Part shown: one piece after another, positions 5,707 through 6,205 of the stretch | Layout: every line of letters starts with the position of its first letter | Numbering within the stretch: the first letter of the stretch is position 1 | Assembly (NCBI GenBank): GCA_029262715.1 | Contig: JAJCYX010000076.1 | Coordinates: forward strand, 1 to 6,205 | Source: Chloroflexota bacterium | GTDB taxonomy: Bacteria; Chloroflexota; Dehalococcoidia; Lucifugimonadales; Lucifugimonadaceae | Direction: 5' to 3' | Length of the DNA stretch: 6,205 nt | Translations under genes and position numbers: made by a program | The notes under the pieces: model-generated | The model's input: only the letters and a program-made list of their open reading frames with translations | What the model was told of the DNA's origin: nothing | Database searches by the model: none

Positions 5707-5743
5707 ATTCCGCTCCGTGATCTTTTGATGATGGAGCCGGAAT
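5707..5743 (-). promoter_or_regulatory. Long inverted repeat upstream of the barrel/dehydratase genes
   Basis: ATTCCGCTCC (5707-5716) is the inverted copy of GGAGCCGGAAT (5733-5743) except for one bulged C, and the 16-bp spacer can add a few pairs around a TTTT loop. On the minus-strand transcript the arm next to the ATG contains the GGAG ribosome site, so folding would hide it. There is no T-tract on either strand, so it is not a standard terminator. It could be an RNA switch for translation, an operator for the adjacent S24-like regulator, or both. Confidence 0.45.
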
Positions 5744-5760
5744 CGTATCAGCCACCGGGA

Positions 5761-6205
5761 TCAGCGGCGACTTGAACCAGAAGCTCTTCGCTGCCGGTAC
5801 GTTGTTCGGCGCTCCAACACAACACCTTCGAGAACAACGTCGGTAAGAGGTCTACTGCCGTCGTTGTTCTCAAGTTGTGCAGTCTGACGCCGTTGCTTGA
5901 AGAATGCGAAGTAGAGAGAGTCGTCAATAGAAAAGGCAACGATGTCACCCGATTCTGGTTTGATCTGACGAGCAACCAGCACAATATCGCCCGGATGTAG
6001 CTCTGGCTCCATGCATGTACCTTCAACAACCACAGCGGCATGCTCGCCATCTGCAAATACGCCGGCTTCCCAGAGATCATCGCCAAGATAAACGCCTTGA
6101 GGCCCCGCATGGCCCTGGTAGCGAGCAACTCTACGGAGGCCGAGTGATTCTGGAAGCGAGTAGGTGGAGCTGGCTGTTTCGTGGACCGTTTCCGCATCAT
6201 CATCC
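5761..6205 (-). CDS. S24/LexA-like protein with Cys at the nucleophile position, N-terminus outside the window
   Basis: The open frame enters from the right edge, ends at TGA 5761-5763 and gives 147 residues with no possible ATG start, so it is truncated by the window. Residues 59-73 (VVEGTCMEPELHPGD) match the S24 peptidase signature of LexA, UmuD and phage-type repressors, normally GxSMxP...GD. PESGDIVAFSIDD (83-95) and FFK (101-103, Lys103) follow, then QLENND and VVLEGVVLERR (123-133). In the family Ser and Lys form a dyad that cuts the protein itself. Here the Ser is Cys64 (codon TGC, 6013-6015), and Lys103 is 39 residues on, close to the usual 37. An Ala-Gly pair (33-34) lies about 30 residues before Cys64, like the scissile bond of LexA-type proteins. 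The tail (132-147) is Arg-rich. A DNA-binding domain would be expected further upstream but is not visible. Probable regulator of the following genes, by inference. Confidence 0.78.
   Translation of the reverse strand, partial: DDDAETVHETASSTYSLPESLGLRRVARYQGHAGPQGVYLGDDLWEAGVFADGEHAAVVVEGTCMEPELHPGDIVLVARQIKPESGDIVAFSIDDSLYFAFFKQRRQTAQLENNDGSRPLTDVVLEGVVLERRTTYRQRRASGSSRR

Noticed and set aside
5707..5743. Reading the long inverted repeat as an intrinsic terminator of the S24 gene
   Set aside because: Neither strand has a T-tract after the stem, and the arm next to the gene holds the ribosome site of the following gene.
5761..6033. Treating ATG 6031-6033 as the start of a complete 90-aa S24 protein
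   Set aside because: The same frame stays open to the window edge and the residues upstream (including the HAGPQG stretch) align with the region before S24 domains, so the gene is truncated, not short.
5748..6203. A 151-codon minus-strand frame at the right edge beginning with MMMRKRS
   Set aside because: The overlapping frame ending at 5761 carries the full S24 signature (GTCMEP, GD, Lys103, LEGVV), so this frame is the shadow.
1..6205. Mobile elements, CRISPR arrays, tRNA or rRNA genes
   Set aside because: No transposase or integrase motifs, no terminal repeats with target duplications, no regularly spaced repeats and no tRNA-like folds were seen; coding density is continuous and no gap exceeds about 105 bp.

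Overview
The window is ordinary protein-coding bacterial DNA of moderate G+C (judged by eye). It holds no RNA genes, mobile elements or CRISPR arrays. The gene content is two NAD-dependent sugar epimerase/dehydrogenase paralogues, two mannonate-dehydratase-like TIM-barrel paralogues, a 14-TM MFS transporter, a GNAT acetyltransferase, a small alpha/beta-barrel protein and an S24-type regulator. This suggests a free-living heterotroph catabolising sugar acids or uronates. Families expanded into paralogues like this are reminiscent of Chloroflexota (SAR202-like) environmental genomes, but that placement is inference only and no taxonomic marker is present.

Layout. At the left edge (1-385, minus) is the N-terminal part of an NAD-dependent epimerase/dehydratase. 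It is head-to-head with a 248-aa uronate-dehydrogenase-like gene (465-1211, plus) across a 79-bp divergent promoter region. That gene converges, with a 16-bp gap, on a long run of minus-strand genes. Read in the direction of transcription from the right edge, these are: an S24/LexA-type protein, cut by the window edge; a 106-aa alpha/beta-barrel-like protein; mannonate dehydratase-like protein A; a GNAT acetyltransferase; mannonate dehydratase-like protein B; and a DHA2-type MFS transporter.

The middle of this run is tightly packed. There is a 3-nt gap between the small barrel gene and dehydratase A, with the Shine-Dalgarno sequence formed by the last two codons of the upstream gene. Dehydratase A and the GNAT gene overlap by 20 nt. 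The gaps before dehydratase B (75 bp) and the transporter (104 bp) are longer. The latter holds a perfect 6-bp inverted repeat and a possible 14-codon leader ORF.

How the genes may work together (inference): the uronate-dehydrogenase-like enzyme would oxidise a hexuronate to an aldarolactone. The two UxuA-like proteins keep the His/Asp...Cys...His...Asp-His metal site and would dehydrate sugar acids, possibly different ones, since they diverge around the presumed catalytic tyrosine. The MFS protein would move substrate or product. The S24-like protein next to the run, which carries Cys where the family has its nucleophilic Ser, is a candidate regulator, and a long inverted repeat sits between it and the catabolic genes.
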